Shown here: positions 28,312-36,191 of the stretch, one piece after another | Numbering within the stretch: position 1 is the stretch's first letter | Layout of the letters: each line of letters opens with the position of its first letter | Assembly (NCBI GenBank): GCA_948467545.1 | Contig: CAOKER010000009.1 | Coordinates: 29,302 to 93,301, forward strand | DNA length: 64,000 nt | Direction of reading: 5' to 3' | From: an uncultured Eubacteriales bacterium | Lineage (GTDB): Bacteria > Bacillota > Clostridia > Oscillospirales > CAG-272 | The notes under the pieces: model-generated | What the model saw: only the letters and a program-made list of their open reading frames with translations | Told to the model about the DNA's origin: nothing | The model's database searches: none | Position numbers and translations under genes: made by a program

Positions 28312-28554
28312 TTATGAAATTACCTCATACATTGAAGCCGCATCAGACTTCAGCGCATGCTCGCGTACATCCTTTACACGAACCCTCAGAGAACGTTCTC
28401 CAAAGGTCACTGTAATTTCGTCGCCTTCCTTAACATCATATGAAGCCTTTACCGGCTTGCCGTTCACTATAATATGAGATGAATCACATGCCTCATTGGC
28501 GACTGTACGGCGCTTTATTATTCTTGAAACCTTTAAAAATTTATCGATTCTCAT
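28312..28554 (-). CDS. rqcP: S4-domain protein RqcP (YabO)
   Basis: An 80-residue S4 RNA-binding protein (MRIDKFLKVSRIIKRRTVAN, VKEGDEITVTFGERSLRVRV). RqcP binds stalled 50S subunits with RqcH and supports C-terminal alanine tailing during ribosome quality control. Its place between mazG/hup and yabP matches the Bacillus yabO position. AAAGGGA precedes the ATG. Confidence 0.93.
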   Translation of the reverse strand: MRIDKFLKVSRIIKRRTVANEACDSSHIIVNGKPVKASYDVKEGDEITVTFGERSLRVRVKDVREHALKSDAASMYEVIS

Positions 28555-28745
28555 TTATAATAGTCCCTTTCCAAGGTGATTTTGCAAATAATATGTCAAA
28601 CAAATCGGAATAACCGTTTTCGCAAAAAAGCAGTTAGAACAAATACTCTTTATTACAATATAATTGAGAGATTTGAAATCATATCTTTCGGCAGTTGTCT
28701 TATCAATCCGCTGCCCGTTATATTCTTATATTCTATATTCCAAAG

Positions 28746-29216
28746 TCATCTGACAAGTTTCCAGTTTGTTGCATTGATCTGTGCGGGATATGATTCCATA
28801 ACGCTGCCTGTATAAGTTATCTGCACCACACTTCCAACCTCTGCGCCAATATCGTCAAGTTCCTTTATGCTGAAAGAAATCTCATCACTGATGCGCAATT
28901 CTTCTTCGCCTTCAGCCGGTTCTGCCAAGACGGAACTGCCGTTTATCTCAATAACGGTAGCAATAAAAGAAGACTCAGCCTTATCATTTTCCATATACCA
29001 CAAATTATCAATGGATTTAAAATTTTCGGGAAAGAGATACACTTTGGTTTTGTCGTAAACGCTGTCACCGGATATACGGTTCCAATTCACAATTTTATAG
29101 GTCAGTGCCGTATACTCCCTTGTTCCCCCATCTTTATAAGGTCCGGCTGGAATGGGTACAAAAAGGACAGCCAGCAGTATAACTGCGGCAATCGGCATCC
29201 ATTTTTTCTTTTTCAT
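28746..29216 (-). CDS. unknown exported protein, DUF3221/OB-fold-like
   Basis: A 156-residue protein with a signal-like hydrophobic N-terminus (about 6-22) but no lipobox. The C-terminal part (about 85-150; SFIATVIEINGSSVLAEPAE, EVGSVVQITYTGSVMESYPA) resembles the small OB-fold of DUF3221/YobA-like proteins. AGGAGGGG precedes the ATG. It is inserted between hup and rqcP, where Bacillus has no gene. Function unknown. Confidence 0.75.
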   Translation of the reverse strand: MKKKKWMPIAAVILLAVLFVPIPAGPYKDGGTREYTALTYKIVNWNRISGDSVYDKTKVYLFPENFKSIDNLWYMENDKAESSFIATVIEINGSSVLAEPAEGEEELRISDEISFSIKELDDIGAEVGSVVQITYTGSVMESYPAQINATNWKLVR

Positions 29217-29325
29217 AAGTATACCCCTCCTATTTTCTGCAATCCGCAGCTCATGACTTTTCAGTCAGAGTAAGGCACGAAACACTATTAATATAAAGCT
29301 TGTCCATTCTCCATCGGCATATAGC

Positions 29326-29598
29326 TCACTTAATTCTTTCCTTCAACGTTTTTCCAATGCTAAAAGAAACATGACGCGTAGGACCTATCACCATCGGCTC
29401 GCCTGTAAAAGGATTTCGTCCGTTCCGTGAGCCGCGCTCTCTCAGCTCAAAGGTACCGAATCCGGAGATCTGAACCTTTTCGCCTGAAGCAAGAGATTCT
29501 TCAATTATCTCAAACAATGCGTCAACTGCTGACTCCGCGTCCTTTTTTTTAACTCCGGTACGCTTTGCAAGCTCATCTATAATATTTGATTTTGTCAT
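29326..29598 (-). CDS. hup: DNA-binding protein HU
   Basis: A 90-residue histone-like protein that bends DNA and compacts the nucleoid. The family signature FGTFELRERGSRNGRNPFTG is complete, with the Pro-tipped DNA-inserting arm. AGGAG precedes the ATG. It lies between mazG and rqcP. Confidence 0.97.
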   Translation of the reverse strand: MTKSNIIDELAKRTGVKKKDAESAVDALFEIIEESLASGEKVQISGFGTFELRERGSRNGRNPFTGEPMVIGPTRHVSFSIGKTLKERIK

Positions 29599-29654
29599 TA
29601 AATAAATTTCTCCTCTTAGGCTTTCACATTAATTCTCTATCAGTATATAATAAT

Positions 29655-29865
29655 TTCAGTCAGAGCACAGTGTTTCGGAGTTCTGAACTGGAAAATCACT
29701 GACGCCGCAGCATAATTCGCCGACCGCAAAGCTTATACATCACTACATCACGGTTATTCCATCATAAATTCAGGTCAAACCGACATGTTCTGCGGTTTTG
29801 CACTGAAAAATTACCGTCCCTGACAGCGAAGCAAGACTTTCCGACCTCAAAACTTTTAGCTTTGA
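29655..29865. repeat. two degenerate direct repeats between mazG and hup
   Basis: 29680-29738 and 29788-29858 align through ACTGGAAAATCACTGACG against ACTGAAAAATTACCGTCC, GCAGC against GAAGC, and CCGACCGCAAAGCTTATA against CCGACCTCAAAACTTTTA. The 373-bp gap contains no gene; the ACTGAAAAA block also resembles the dispersed repeat near crp. Confidence 0.45.
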
Positions 29866-29971
29866 GGCTATTATATCATCTGAAATTATATATTACAAGT
29901 GTTTTTTTTACTTTATGTGTGTCAATCTGCAATATTTAATTTAGTACCATACCCTGAAGCGTAAAAAAGTA

Positions 29972-30649
29972 TCACTCATTTGAGCTTTCTGATTTTTCAA
30001 CACGTGAAATAAGCTCATCGCACGCCTTGTAAAGCTCATGCTCGGCATCAAGCCCGGCATTTTTAGCCTCAAGCACAAGTCTGAGCATCCTATCTCCTAT
30101 TGAACTTCCGTTCTGCGGAACAGCCTCGTCAAGATAACCCGCCTTTGCGGCGCGTCCAATCAATTTTTCAGCCCTCATCAAGGCAGGAAGAGATTTTGCA
30201 ACACTTCTGAGCGTCTCGGCAACGGTTGTCTGATGTTTTGATTTTTGCTTTATTTTATCCCAGTTTGAAAGAACCTGCTCGGTTGTATCCGCGCTCACAT
30301 TACCGAAAACATGAGGATGACGAAGAATTAATTTACGGCAAATTCCGTTTGTAACATCGTCAAAATCAAACCCGCCGTTTTCCTCCTCAATACATGAATG
30401 AAATACAACCTGAAGAAGCACGTCTCCCAGCTCCTCCTCGAGAAGCTCGGTATCGGAAGTATCAATTGCCTCGGCTACTTCATACGTCTCCTCAATAAAG
30501 TTTTCCCGAATACTCTCATGCGTCTGCTCTCTGTCCCACGGACATCCGTCAGGCGCGCGAAGCAGTTCGGTTATAGTCCGTAAATCGGAGATAAGCATTT
30601 TTTCTTCACTCTTATATTTTTCAACAATCTGATTTTTTATCGAATCCAT
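29972..30649 (-). CDS. mazG: nucleoside triphosphate pyrophosphohydrolase MazG
   Basis: A 225-residue NTP pyrophosphatase that removes aberrant or stress nucleotides. The metal-binding EExxE/ExxD set is visible in FIEETYEVAEAID and EEELGDVLLQVVFHSCIEEE, and the LRAPDGCPWDREQTHESIRE block is diagnostic. It is about the size of the MazG part of Bacillus YabN, without the methylase domain. GGAGAG precedes the ATG; spoVB lies 40 bp upstream on the same strand. Confidence 0.96.
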   Translation of the reverse strand: MDSIKNQIVEKYKSEEKMLISDLRTITELLRAPDGCPWDREQTHESIRENFIEETYEVAEAIDTSDTELLEEELGDVLLQVVFHSCIEEENGGFDFDDVTNGICRKLILRHPHVFGNVSADTTEQVLSNWDKIKQKSKHQTTVAETLRSVAKSLPALMRAEKLIGRAAKAGYLDEAVPQNGSSIGDRMLRLVLEAKNAGLDAEHELYKACDELISRVEKSESSNE

Positions 30650-30689
30650 TCTTTATACTCTCCGCAGCAATCAAAACTTATTCTATAAA

Positions 30690-32342
30690 TTATTTATTTT
30701 TAAAAAACTTTAGCTTCTGCATAATCCCAAAAATTTTATCTCCCTTCGGAAGCATACGTATATCGTCCTCCTCTACACCGCGGATCAGGAAAAGAGCAAT
30801 AAAATATACAACCGCGGTAATCAAAATTGCGGCAATCGTTGCAAGCCGCGACGGAAGAAACGAGTTCATCCCCGCAAGCGCGGCAAATGAAGCTCCCGCA
30901 CCGACAACAGACGCTATGAGCGGTTTCCAAAACGTACGAAACACCGCAGGCTTAACATCTGCGTATTTTGCCATAAAATATATGTTAAAGGAGGTTGCAA
31001 TCATATAACAAACGACTGTAGAAATCGGTGCTCCGTAAATGCCAATCTGAGGAATTCCTATCAAAACAAATCCGAGAATCAATTTTGCGGCAGAGCCTGC
31101 CACCAATGATATAATCGGAAGCTTTTGCTTTCCGTGCGCCTGCAAAACGGCATTCGAGATTGAAAGGATACAAATAAAAAATATTGAAATTGATAAAATT
31201 GACAGCTTCGGAGCCGCAAGCTCGGCACTGCTTTCAGACTTGAATATAAGCTTGAGAATCGGTTCCGCAAATACACACACGCCAACGGTACAGGGGATTG
31301 CAATCATCGATGTAACCTTAAGAGACCTCTTGCATATCTGTACCGAACGCTTTCTGTCACCTATCGTAAGCGTACCCTTTAAAAGCGGAATAAGCGAATA
31401 CGAAATGGGATATATAAGCGCCGGCGGAAGATCGGCAACCGGTATGGCAAAACCGGTATAATTTCCGTAAAGCGCATTCGCAATATCCTGAGTATAACCG
31501 ATAGACATCAGACGCCAGTTAATAATCATATCGTCAACCATTGTAGTCAGACTCATTATAGACGCGCTTATAGTAATCGGAATCGCTATGTAAAGAAGCC
31601 GCTTTACTATACCTCGGACAGAACTATGGGACTCATTTGCAAGCTTTGTTCCGTTGGATTCAAATTCGGCACAATACATATCTTCATTAAAGCGGAGCTT
31701 AGAAATCATAAGAAAAAGCATTCCGCAAGCTGTTCCTATAGTAAGGCCTGAAATTGCAAATGCCGCAACAACCGGAAGCCCGTACCCCTGATTCATAGCA
31801 TAATTCGCAAAAAGAACTCCGATTGCAAGCTTTCCGGCGGATTCCAGAACCTGTGATACCGCAGTCGGCCTCATCTCCTGAAATCCCTGAAAATACCCGC
31901 GCATAGCACTTGCAACGCAGACAAAAAAGAGTGTCGGTGCTATAGCAATAATAGAAATATAAGAACCCTCAACTCCGTTCATAAATGCAAATGCTTTAGA
32001 GAAAATTATCATCAAAAGTGTACCGACTGCACCTACAATCAGAAACAGAGACATTGTTACTTTATAAATTTTGCTTATTTCTTTTTTATTGCCTCTAAAA
32101 CGCGCCTCCGATACAAGCATTGAAACCGCCAGCGGAAGCCCCCCGGTAGAGATCATATAAAACCATGTATATATGTGATACGCCGAGGTAAAATAAGCCA
32201 TTCCGGAATCTCCGAGCAGGTTTCCAATCGGAATACGGAAGAAAAGTCCGAGAACCTTATTCAGGATATTGGTGAATGTAAGCACCACAACTCCTGAAAA
32301 AAACAGGTTCTTATTGTTTTTTATTTTTGAAGTAACTGCCAC
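30690..32342 (-). CDS. spoVB: SpoVB/MurJ-like flippase (MOP superfamily)
   Basis: A 550-residue polytopic protein with about fourteen membrane segments. The N-terminal FFRIPIGNLLGDSGMAYFTS stretch and the GLPLAVSMLVSE motif are typical of the SpoVB/YabM/MurJ branch of lipid-linked-oligosaccharide flippases, which supply cell-wall or spore-cortex precursors. The start is GTG at 32342 with GAGG seven bases upstream. The 5' end overlaps the amidohydrolase gene by 32 bp. Its position before mazG matches Bacillus yabM. Confidence 0.9.
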   Translation of the reverse strand: MAVTSKIKNNKNLFFSGVVVLTFTNILNKVLGLFFRIPIGNLLGDSGMAYFTSAYHIYTWFYMISTGGLPLAVSMLVSEARFRGNKKEISKIYKVTMSLFLIVGAVGTLLMIIFSKAFAFMNGVEGSYISIIAIAPTLFFVCVASAMRGYFQGFQEMRPTAVSQVLESAGKLAIGVLFANYAMNQGYGLPVVAAFAISGLTIGTACGMLFLMISKLRFNEDMYCAEFESNGTKLANESHSSVRGIVKRLLYIAIPITISASIMSLTTMVDDMIINWRLMSIGYTQDIANALYGNYTGFAIPVADLPPALIYPISYSLIPLLKGTLTIGDRKRSVQICKRSLKVTSMIAIPCTVGVCVFAEPILKLIFKSESSAELAAPKLSILSISIFFICILSISNAVLQAHGKQKLPIISLVAGSAAKLILGFVLIGIPQIGIYGAPISTVVCYMIATSFNIYFMAKYADVKPAVFRTFWKPLIASVVGAGASFAALAGMNSFLPSRLATIAAILITAVVYFIALFLIRGVEEDDIRMLPKGDKIFGIMQKLKFFKNK

Positions 32343-33597
32343 ATTCGTTCCTCATATCATATTTAAGTTTTTCTTCGTCAATTGTTGTAAACTCTCCGTT
32401 TTCATAGAGAATATTTCCGTCAACCATCGTCAGCACCACATTATCGGAGTACGCACTGTAAACTGCCGTATGACGCAGATCATAGCAAGGAATATTGTTA
32501 AGTGTTTCAAGATCGACGACGATCAAATCCGCGCAGTACCCGACAGAAATCGCTCCGCATTTTTCACGCCGCTGAGCAGACGCTCCGCTGACCGTAGCAG
32601 CTTCAATCAAATGGCTCGCTTTAATTCCCGACGGATCTCTCCTTATGCCCTTTTGCAGAATTGCTCCGATATGCATTTCTTTAAAAATATTCAGAGTATT
32701 GTTAGATGCGGCACCGTCAGTGCCAAGCGCAACACATACCCCTCTTTCAAGAAGCTTTTTCATCGGCATAACTCCGCTTCCAAGCTTAAGATTGCTGACC
32801 GGATTATAAACTGCCGTTACATGCTTATCCGACATGAGATCGATATCGTCGTCATCAACCCAAACGCAGTGAGCGGCGTTTACCGGCACATCAAAACAGC
32901 CGCAGTCAGCAAAAAAGCGGGCCGGCGTTTTACCGTGTCTTCCTATACATTCCATATGCTCGTTTTCTGTCTCCGACAGATGAATATGAAGCCCGGTATT
33001 TTTTTTCGCAGCATACTCCGCCACAGCGCGGCAGGCTTTTTCCACATTAGTATATTCGGCGTGAATTGCCATATCTATTTTTATTCTTCCGTCCGAGCTG
33101 TTATTCCACCTTTCATAAAGAGATTTCGCTTCCGCAAAACGAACGTCGGCGTCCATATCTATATTTTCGTCAAAAGAAGTAACCGCACGGCTTAAATTCG
33201 CCTTAATTCCTGTTTCGGAAACCGCCTTCGCTGTTTCGTCACAAAAAAAATACATATCGGAAAAAGAAACTATACCTCCGCGCAGCATTTCCGCAATGGC
33301 AAATTTGGACGCGGTATATACCGCATGGTCGGTCAGCAATTCCTCCGCAGGAAAAATACGGTCATTAAGCCATTCCATTAATGGCATATCCTCTCCGTAT
33401 CCTCTGAAAAGAGTCATTGCAGCATGAGTATGACAATTGTAAAGTCCCGGCATGAGAAATTTATTTCTACAGTCTATCACTCGGTCATATTCTCCGCGGT
33501 AAGGTTCCTTTCCTATATACGAAATATATTTGCCGTCGGTAACAACGTTTGCTTTTCCAAAATCAATAGTTTCAGCATTTTCAAATAAAATCTTCAA
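32311..33597 (-). CDS. amidohydrolase, MTA/SAH deaminase-like
   Basis: A 428-residue metal-dependent hydrolase of the amidohydrolase superfamily. The HxH metal pair is H56/H58 in NCHTHAAMTLFRGYGEDMPL; further metal or substrate residues are in HIHLSETENEH, NAAHCVWVDDDDIDLM and LGTDGAASNNTLN. This pattern fits deaminases of S-adenosylhomocysteine, methylthioadenosine or guanine-like bases. The start is TTG at 33597 preceded by AAAGGACAGG. It lies 6 bp after the kinase gene and overlaps spoVB, so all are likely co-transcribed. Confidence 0.88.
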   Translation of the reverse strand: MKILFENAETIDFGKANVVTDGKYISYIGKEPYRGEYDRVIDCRNKFLMPGLYNCHTHAAMTLFRGYGEDMPLMEWLNDRIFPAEELLTDHAVYTASKFAIAEMLRGGIVSFSDMYFFCDETAKAVSETGIKANLSRAVTSFDENIDMDADVRFAEAKSLYERWNNSSDGRIKIDMAIHAEYTNVEKACRAVAEYAAKKNTGLHIHLSETENEHMECIGRHGKTPARFFADCGCFDVPVNAAHCVWVDDDDIDLMSDKHVTAVYNPVSNLKLGSGVMPMKKLLERGVCVALGTDGAASNNTLNIFKEMHIGAILQKGIRRDPSGIKASHLIEAATVSGASAQRREKCGAISVGYCADLIVVDLETLNNIPCYDLRHTAVYSAYSDNVVLTMVDGNILYENGEFTTIDEEKLKYDMRNECGSYFKNKKQ

Positions 33598-33603
33598 AAT
33601 GAA

Positions 33604-34557
33604 TTACCTGTCCTTTCTTTTTCCGATAAACTCACGAAAAACCGACTTTTCGGGTACAAACGACTCTGAAAGATCGGGAATACGTTCAAGCTTCATAATA
33701 AGGTTCTCAATTTCGGAATAAAGCGGAAACTCACGTGCAACCTTATGCAGCAGGCCGAGAAGCGGAGCTTTTATCACGCTTGGCTCATAAGCAAGAGTCG
33801 AGTCAAGTATTATATCCGCATATTTTTCATTCGGAAAAATACTTTCTTCCTCGTTTGCTATAACATTTCTCCAAATCTGCATTGTAAATTCAACAGACGC
33901 AGATCTGAACAGATGGTCACGGAGCAGACGGCGCATCAGCCTTACCTCGCGGCAGTCAAAAAATACGTCTCCAACCCTGATTCCGCTTGCAGCGTTTGTA
34001 AAAACCGAAATGTACGGATGACCGTCAAGGAGGGCGCGGACATCCGGATACATTGCCTGAATACCTTCGAGCAAAAATACGTCATATCTGCTGCTCTCAA
34101 GCAGGCGATAGCTTATACAGCGCTGCTTTTTAAAATCAAAATGCGGAAGATAGACATTCTCACGTTTGAAAATTCCGGAGATAAATCTGCGAAGATATAC
34201 TATATCGATTGCCTCCACACTGTCCAGATCAAGCTTGCTGTTTGACTCCGAATAGGTATTTATATCGCATTCCACCGTTTTGAAAAAGTCATCAAGCGAT
34301 ATAACAAATATACGTATTCCGATTCCGCGAAGCTCGGATATGATTTTACCGGCCGTAGTAGTTTTTCCCGAACAGGTCGGTCCCGAAAGTGTTATAATTC
34401 TCGTATCCGGAACAGCGCTTAAACGACCGGCAATTTCATTTACGGCGCGGTCAAGCTGTCCTTCGAATTCCTCTTCGCATTCGAGCACATACTCTCTGCC
34501 GGTCCTCTCTGCAAAGTCATCATTATATATTTTTATATTTTCATTTCTGCATGACAT
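33604..34557 (-). CDS. uridine kinase-like nucleoside kinase
   Basis: A 317-residue P-loop kinase of the phosphoribulokinase/uridine kinase family. Walker A is GPTCSGKT (about 59-66), followed by the VISLDDFFK substrate loop and LLEGIQAMYPDVRALL. An N-terminal extension of about 50 residues precedes the kinase. True uridine kinases are about 210 residues, so the C-terminal 100 residues (KAPLLGLLHKVAREFPLY) and the extension mark a separate clade of unknown substrate. It is flanked closely by hemZ and the deaminase, which hints at nucleoside salvage. Confidence 0.85.
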   Translation of the reverse strand: MSCRNENIKIYNDDFAERTGREYVLECEEEFEGQLDRAVNEIAGRLSAVPDTRIITLSGPTCSGKTTTAGKIISELRGIGIRIFVISLDDFFKTVECDINTYSESNSKLDLDSVEAIDIVYLRRFISGIFKRENVYLPHFDFKKQRCISYRLLESSRYDVFLLEGIQAMYPDVRALLDGHPYISVFTNAASGIRVGDVFFDCREVRLMRRLLRDHLFRSASVEFTMQIWRNVIANEEESIFPNEKYADIILDSTLAYEPSVIKAPLLGLLHKVAREFPLYSEIENLIMKLERIPDLSESFVPEKSVFREFIGKRKDR

Positions 34558-34578
34558 AAAATTTCAAACATGCCCTTT

Positions 34579-36156
34579 CTAAAAACTTATTCTGCGGGCG
34601 TCATATACCTCGGTATAAAAATGCATCACCTTATTATAATATGTCTCTTCTCCGCCGGATAGTTCGCTTTTAAGATATTCATACGGGTATTTAGGCATAA
34701 ATATCCGCTCAATGTTTTTACGGTTCTTTGAAACGAGCTTTGTAACTGCTCCCGCTCCGACAGAAAAAATACTGTGAACTTCGTCCATAATCAATATATT
34801 GTAAATACCCTCATAGCCTTTTTTTGAAAATCCGACATTCTCATAGCCTCCGACAGCATTCTTCTGCTTATACATATAATACGGTATATAACCCGCACGG
34901 GCAGACCTTTTCTGCGAATAGGAAATACATTCTCCGGTATCCTTTCCGCTTCGTGAATACAATGAATTCTGCTCAGCAAAATCGGCAGCCTTTTTTACAC
35001 AAAAGGTGTGTACCGTAATATTTTCAGGTGCAAGTCCCAAAACAGTATCAAAGCTGCGCTTGAAACTGTCTGCGCTTTCGCCGGGAAGTCCGGCAATAAG
35101 ATCGGTATTTATGCAGGAAAATCCGACACTGTGTGCCATATCATATGCCCGAAGAAAATCCTCCGCCGTATGAAGACGTCCGATTTTATGCAGAATTTCA
35201 TTGTTCGTAGTCTGCGGATTTATGCTAATCCTCGACGCTCCACCAAACTTCAATGCCCTTAGCTTATTCGGCGTTATGGTATCGGGTCTGCCTGCTTCAA
35301 CGGTAAATTCTTTAATACCGGAAAGACTAATATTTTTTTCCACCGCCGCAAGTATACGGGCAAGATCTCCCGCCTCCAATATTGTAGGCGTGCCTCCTCC
35401 TATATAAACGGTACTGACAGTCTGACCGACAGATTTTATTATTTTTCCGATATATTCAATATCTCTGCAAAGCCTCTCAATATAATCGGGAATCAACGCA
35501 AGAAGTTTTTTCGTAGAATACGAAACAAATGAACAGTAAGCGCATCTCGTAGGACAAAACGGAATCGAAATGTAAAGACTGCATGTGTTTTCTTCTACCG
35601 ACTGTACAAGCTCCTTTTCATTTTTAGCAACAGAGGTAAGAAGCTTCGCCTTATCGGCAGAAGTACAATAGTCACGTACCAGTATCTCCTCAGCCGTTTT
35701 ACTTACATCCGGACATACCGAAAATACTCCCTTCTCGCAATCAGAAAACACGTCGGAATTACAGCCGTCACCGTTTAAAGCTTCGGCGGCTTTCATCATC
35801 AGATCATCCGCAAGCTTTGCAGGCCTGACACCGGTAAGTATTCCCCACTCGGGGCGAATGGCAAATAGTTCGGCTCCCGCCTCATAAATTGCTTTTCCGA
35901 CGGCACGTTTCTTTATTCGTTCATCCGTATCAATTCCGCCGCGCAGCTCACAAGCCTCGGCACTGCCGTGTCTGCCGCCGGAATATATGTCAGCATAAGC
36001 CTTATAAAAATCAGCCCCCGATTCAAGCTTTAATGAAACGGAATCCGTCTCCTCGCCTGCCTTTTCATCCTCCGGAAATTTAGCACCGGGAAAGAATATA
36101 AGACACAGCGTCTGGACATAGTATCTCCCGATGTCTCCATCTATATAAAGTTTCAT
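34579..36156 (-). CDS. hemZ: coproporphyrinogen dehydrogenase HemZ, radical SAM
   Basis: A 525-residue radical SAM protein with C201-x3-C205-x2-C208 in IPFCPTRCAYCSF, then VYIGGGTPTILEAGDLARIL, EFTVEAGRPDTI and NTDLIAGLPGE. HemZ-type enzymes resemble oxygen-independent coproporphyrinogen oxidase; the actual reaction in gut Clostridia that lack the rest of heme synthesis is uncertain. A ribosome site is hard to see. It starts 35 bp after relA, the order relA-hemZ being common in Clostridia. Confidence 0.9.
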   Translation of the reverse strand: MKLYIDGDIGRYYVQTLCLIFFPGAKFPEDEKAGEETDSVSLKLESGADFYKAYADIYSGGRHGSAEACELRGGIDTDERIKKRAVGKAIYEAGAELFAIRPEWGILTGVRPAKLADDLMMKAAEALNGDGCNSDVFSDCEKGVFSVCPDVSKTAEEILVRDYCTSADKAKLLTSVAKNEKELVQSVEENTCSLYISIPFCPTRCAYCSFVSYSTKKLLALIPDYIERLCRDIEYIGKIIKSVGQTVSTVYIGGGTPTILEAGDLARILAAVEKNISLSGIKEFTVEAGRPDTITPNKLRALKFGGASRISINPQTTNNEILHKIGRLHTAEDFLRAYDMAHSVGFSCINTDLIAGLPGESADSFKRSFDTVLGLAPENITVHTFCVKKAADFAEQNSLYSRSGKDTGECISYSQKRSARAGYIPYYMYKQKNAVGGYENVGFSKKGYEGIYNILIMDEVHSIFSVGAGAVTKLVSKNRKNIERIFMPKYPYEYLKSELSGGEETYYNKVMHFYTEVYDARRISF

Positions 36157-36191
36157 AAATTAATTTTCCGTTCTTCCGCATTAACGGCTTA

